37,175 nucleotides of DNA from Deltaproteobacteria bacterium (GTDB lineage: Bacteria; Desulfobacterota; GWC2-55-46), in assembly GCA_016219115.1 (NCBI GenBank), contig JACRCH010000021.1, forward strand, positions 1-37,175, in the 5' to 3' direction. This document shows positions 34,288-37,175 of this stretch, in pieces. A program made the translations under genes and the position numbers. The first letter of the stretch is position 1. Each line of letters opens with the position of its first letter. A model generated the notes under the pieces. The model searched no databases. It was not told the DNA's origin and was given only the letters and a program-made list of their open reading frames with translations.

Positions 34288-36477
34288 ATGGTTCGATTTG
34301 AGGATATAATAGAAAAAGTGGCCGCCTATAACCCCGCTGCCGATACCGAGGTTATAAGAAAGGCGTATGTCTTTTCCGGGGTAGTCCACCAGGGGCAGGT
34401 CCGCCAGTCTGGCGAGCCGTACCTCACCCATCCCATAGAAGTAGCCAATATCCTTACAAATCTCAAGCTCGACGCCCAGAGCGTGGCCACGGGCCTCTTG
34501 CATGATACCGTCGAGGACACGCACACCACCATCGAGAAGATCGAGGAGCTTTTCGGCCCCGAGATAGCCGGCCTTGTCGACGGTCTCACCAAGTTAAGCC
34601 GCATAACCTTTGACAAAAAAGAGGACCACGAGGCCGAAAATTTCAGGAAGATGATCCTTGCCATGGGCAAAGACATCAGGGTCATCGTCATAAAGCTCGC
34701 CGACAGGCTCCACAACATGAGAACGCTCGCATCCCTTGACCCGAAAAAGCAGAAAAAGATAGCCAAGGAGACCCTCGACATCTACGCCCCCCTGGCCAAC
34801 AGGCTCGGCATAGGCTGGATGAAGGCCGAGCTTGAGGAACTGGCCTTCACGTATCTCGAACCCGAAAAGTACGCCTGGCTCAAGGAGAGGGTCGCCAAGG
34901 GTGAAGACGAAAGGCATACCTACGTAGAGAAGGTCAAAAAGATCATAGAGGACGAGCTTGGCAGGCACGACCTCAAGTACGAGGTGACGGGAAGGCCCAA
35001 GCAGCTCTACAGCATCCACAAGAAGATGGTCGACCAGGACGTGGAGTTCGAGAACATCCACGACATCATAGCCCTGAGGGTCGTCGTCAAGGACATCAGG
35101 GACTGCTACGAGGTCCTCGGCATCATACATTCGCTCTGGAAGCCGGTGCCCGGAAGGTTCAAGGACTACATAGCTATACCGAAGCCCAACCTCTACCAGT
35201 CGCTCCATACGACGGTCGTGGGCCCGTTCGGCGTCAGGATGGAGATACAGATAAGGACTGAAGAGATGCACAGGATCGCCGAGTGCGGGATCGCGGCGCA
35301 CTGGAAGTACAAGGAAGGCAGGGTAGTAGACAGCAAGGACGACAAGAACTTCGCGTGGCTCAGGCAACTCCTTGAGTGGCAGAGGGATTTGAAGGACTCG
35401 GACGAGTTCATGGAGTCCCTGAAGGTCGATCTCTTCCCGGAGGAGGTCTTCGTCTTCACGCCCAAGGGGGATGTGAAGGAGTTCCCGGTGGGGGCCACCC
35501 CGGTGGACTTCGCCTACGCGATCCATACCGGTGTTGGCAACAGGTGCGCCGGCGCCAAGGTCAACGGCAGGATGGTGGCGCTCAAATACAGGCTTAAAAA
35601 CGGCGATGTCGTGGAGATTACGACCTCGCAGACCCACCACCCGAGTAAGGACTGGCTCAAGTTCGTCGTAAGCTCCAGGGCCAAGACCCGTATCAGGTCG
35701 TGGATAAAGACCGAGGAGCGGGAGAAATCCATCGACCTCGGCAAAGAGATCTGCGAGAAGGAGTTCACGAGGCACGGCCTCGATTACTCGAAGCTCTTGA
35801 AGTCCGGCGACCTTGAAAAGATCGCCAAAGACGCCTTCGGAGTGCAGGACAGAGACAGCCTCCTGGCCTCGATAGGCTACGGCAAGATCTCGGTTGCGCA
35901 GCTCCTGGGAAGGATACTCCCGCCCGAGAAGCTTGAGAAGAAGGACAAGTTCTCCTTCATGAAGGTCTTTGACAAGTTCAAGACCGGCCCTAAGGGCAAA
36001 AGGAGCGCCGTAATGGTCAGGGGAGAAGACGATGTGATGGTCAGGTTCGCCAGGTGCTGCAACCCCTTGCCCGGCGACGAGATAGAGGGTTTCATAACTC
36101 ACGGACAGGGCGTGGCCGTGCACTCGGCCGGGTGCGTCAACCTCATGCACATAGACAAGGAGAGAAAGATCGAGGTGGCGTGGGACAGGAAGGCCAAATC
36201 GACCCGCCCGGTAAAGATAGCCGTCATCTGCAAGAACGAAAAGGGATTGCTCGCCGAGATGACCAACGCCATGAAATCGGCCGACGTGAATATCACGAGC
36301 GCGGATATAAAGACAAACCATCAGGAGAACAGGGCTGTGTGCACCTTCGAGGTCGAGGTCAACGACCTGGAGCACCTGAAAAACGTCATGAAACTCCTGC
36401 AAAAAGTAAAGAAAGTGATAAGCGTTGAGAGGGTCAGAAACACGGTAAGGGACGCCGAGCAGGAACCGACGGTCTGA
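34288..36477 (+). CDS. Bifunctional (p)ppGpp synthetase/hydrolase Rel/SpoT
   Basis: This stringent-response enzyme both makes and breaks (p)ppGpp. From ATG 34288 it has 729 residues, a normal long-RSH size. Domains in order: HD hydrolase with intact HPIEVANIL and GLLHDTVEDT; synthetase with TGRPKQLYSIHKKM, the RFKD motif typical of bifunctional enzymes (PGRFKDYIAIPKPNLYQSLH) and EIQIRTEEMH; TGS (FTPKGDVKEFPVGATPVDFA); Cys-containing ZFD/RIS (ARCCNPLPGDEIEGF); and C-terminal ACT (AVICKNEKGLLAEMTNAM). The ORF-track N terminus (33 residues from TTG 34189) is translated repeat D5 and spacer. No strong Shine-Dalgarno precedes ATG 34288. Whether to call it rel or spoT cannot be decided from sequence. 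Confidence 0.95.
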   Translation: MVRFEDIIEKVAAYNPAADTEVIRKAYVFSGVVHQGQVRQSGEPYLTHPIEVANILTNLKLDAQSVATGLLHDTVEDTHTTIEKIEELFGPEIAGLVDGLTKLSRITFDKKEDHEAENFRKMILAMGKDIRVIVIKLADRLHNMRTLASLDPKKQKKIAKETLDIYAPLANRLGIGWMKAELEELAFTYLEPEKYAWLKERVAKGEDERHTYVEKVKKIIEDELGRHDLKYEVTGRPKQLYSIHKKMVDQDVEFENIHDIIALRVVVKDIRDCYEVLGIIHSLWKPVPGRFKDYIAIPKPNLYQSLHTTVVGPFGVRMEIQIRTEEMHRIAECGIAAHWKYKEGRVVDSKDDKNFAWLRQLLEWQRDLKDSDEFMESLKVDLFPEEVFVFTPKGDVKEFPVGATPVDFAYAIHTGVGNRCAGAKVNGRMVALKYRLKNGDVVEITTSQTHHPSKDWLKFVVSSRAKTRIRSWIKTEEREKSIDLGKEICEKEFTRHGLDYSKLLKSGDLEKIAKDAFGVQDRDSLLASIGYGKISVAQLLGRILPPEKLEKKDKFSFMKVFDKFKTGPKGKRSAVMVRGEDDVMVRFARCCNPLPGDEIEGFITHGQGVAVHSAGCVNLMHIDKERKIEVAWDRKAKSTRPVKIAVICKNEKGLLAEMTNAMKSADVNITSADIKTNHQENRAVCTFEVEVNDLEHLKNVMKLLQKVKKVISVERVRNTVRDAEQEPTV

Positions 36478-36510
36478 CGGCAGGTCATAAAACCCGCTAA
36501 AGGAGCTGTG

Positions 36511-36903
36511 ATGGTCAAAGAAGAGATCAGGACCGAAAAGGCCCCCAAAGCCATCGGGCCGTACTCGCAGGGCGTAAGGATCGGCAGGTTTCTTTTCCTC
36601 TCCGGCCAGATCCCCGTAGAACCCCTTTCGGGCGAGCTTGTGGAAGGCGACGTGGGCGTGCAGACGAGGCAGGTCTTGAAGAACCTTCAGTCGGTCCTGG
36701 AGGGGTCCGGGGCAAGCCTCAGGGATGTCGTCAAGACTACCGTCTTTCTTAAGGACCTCGCCGCGTTTTCAGAGATGAACGCGGTATACGGCGAGTTTTT
36801 TACCAAGCCATACCCTGCCAGGGCTACCGTCGGGGTCGCCGGCCTTCCTAAAGGGGCGGCTGTGGAGATAGACGCGATAGCCGTAGTAGGGGACGATATT
36901 TAA
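36511..36903 (+). CDS. ridA: RidA-family reactive enamine/imine deaminase
   Basis: RidA hydrolyses reactive 2-aminoacrylate-type enamines released by PLP enzymes such as threonine/serine dehydratases, and so protects PLP enzymes including branched-chain transaminase. The 130 residues show the family layout: APKAIGPYSQGVRIGRFLFLSGQIP, QTRQVLKNLQSVLEGSGASLRDVVKTTVFL, FFTKPYPARATVGVAGLPKGAAVEIDAIA, with the substrate-binding Arg in PARATVGV. ATG 36511 has AAGGAG five bases upstream; the ORF track uses GTG 36508, one codon earlier. It lies 33 nt after rel and is probably co-transcribed. The link to branched-chain metabolism is familiar but indirect here. Confidence 0.95.
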   Translation: MVKEEIRTEKAPKAIGPYSQGVRIGRFLFLSGQIPVEPLSGELVEGDVGVQTRQVLKNLQSVLEGSGASLRDVVKTTVFLKDLAAFSEMNAVYGEFFTKPYPARATVGVAGLPKGAAVEIDAIAVVGDDI

Positions 36904-36963
36904 GACTTCCGCGAAGTTAAAAACTGGGGCTAAAACCGCGGTCTTCAGGACTCTGAAAATGAA

Positions 36964-36995
36964 AGGCCCCGCCCAAGGGAAGCCCGGCGGGGCCT
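36964..36995. terminator. Terminator hairpin after ridA
   Basis: AGGCCCCGCC (36964-36973) and GGCGGGGCCT (36986-36995) form a 10-bp stem with a 12-nt loop. There is no T-run on the + strand, but the minus strand continues TTTCATTTTC, so it works better for transcripts entering from the right. Confidence 0.55.
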
Positions 36996-37015
36996 GAAAA
37001 GTCTTTATTATCAGG

Positions 37016-37040
37016 GTTTTAATATTTCCTTCGGGTTGAA
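37016..37040 (-). repeat. Second copy of the 25-bp TTCAACCCGAAGG element
   Basis: GTTTTAATATTTCCTTCGGG with TTGAA is the inverse of 17499-17523 with one mismatch. Here it abuts and overlaps the end of B4. Confidence 0.6.
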
Positions 37041-37152
37041 TGGGTGTGCCACTCCGCAATCCCGTCGCTTTAGCGGCGGGTCAAGGCTGGCAAATAAAAA
37101 TGACCTTCCATACCATCAAAATTCTCCGTCATTCATGGCGGAGAATTTTAAT
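37036..37152 (-). repeat. Family B palindromic repeat (B4)
   Basis: This inverted copy near the right window edge runs from TTGAATGGGTGTGCCACTCC to GGCGGAGAATTTTAAT. The hairpin AAAATTCTCCG/CGGAGAATTTT is perfect, and the GC-rich half has the common, imperfect arms (CGCAATCCCGTCGC-TTTA-GCGGCGGG). Confidence 0.85.
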
Positions 37153-37175
37153 TAAGCGCTGTTTGCCGCGTATAC

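Noticed and set aside
34594-36402. 602-residue ORF on the minus strand opposite rel
   Set aside because: It is antisense to a fully conserved Rel/SpoT frame, with no start context and no recognisable motifs.

Overview
The window is about 37 kb of dense bacterial chromosome with roughly 28 protein genes and a moderately high GC content. No rRNA, tRNA, CRISPR array, phage module or transposase gene was seen. The gene set points to a Gram-negative bacterium: RseP site-2 protease, PE synthesis by PssA and Psd, class A PBP, non-mevalonate isoprenoids and System II (ResB/ResC) cytochrome c maturation. The orders frr-uppS-cdsA-dxr-rseP and ilvB-ilvN-ilvC-psd-pssA-leuA are, from general knowledge, familiar from deltaproteobacterial-grade and Nitrospirota-like lineages. 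That placement is an inference; no marker here fixes the phylum.

Layout. (1) 1-5676: an envelope and isoprenoid block on + (frr, uppS, cdsA, dxr, rseP, tsaB). (2) 5677-19643: a branched-chain amino acid block on +. It starts at a good sigma70-type promoter and holds a DUF465-like small protein, ilvD, ilvB, ilvN, ilvC, leuA, leuC, leuD and leuB. Interleaved are psd-pssA, a zinc-ribbon protein, a methyltransferase and a single PUR-repeat protein coupled to leuD. Together these make a complete ketoacid route to valine/isoleucine precursors and leucine, lacking only the transaminase. (3) 19656-23743: a UvrD/Rep-type helicase and two tandem paralogous secreted proteins of unknown family, bracketed by two nearly identical, inverted ~230-bp repeats. 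(4) 23766-28495, minus strand: resC-resB and an MrfA/Hrq1-type DUF1998 helicase. (5) 28692-30180, +: a small CxxC/CxxC protein with its own promoter and a YfcE-like phosphoesterase. (6) 30569-34043, minus: moaA and a class A PBP. (7) 34288-36903, +: a bifunctional Rel/Spo enzyme and ridA.

The most unusual feature is intergenic. At least three families of short palindromic repeats, called A, B and D here, fill most gaps between operons and even gaps inside the ilv cluster. Family A is ~100-245 bp in 5 copies plus one fragment, B is ~117 bp in 4 copies, and D is ~35-46 bp in 5 copies. One B copy between ilvB and ilvN has become a near-perfect 21-bp-stem hairpin, and one A copy is fused directly to a B copy. 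The ORF-track starts of ilvB, ilvN and rel all run into these repeats and should be moved downstream. The repeats carry no transposase, so they would have to be mobilised in trans if they are mobile.
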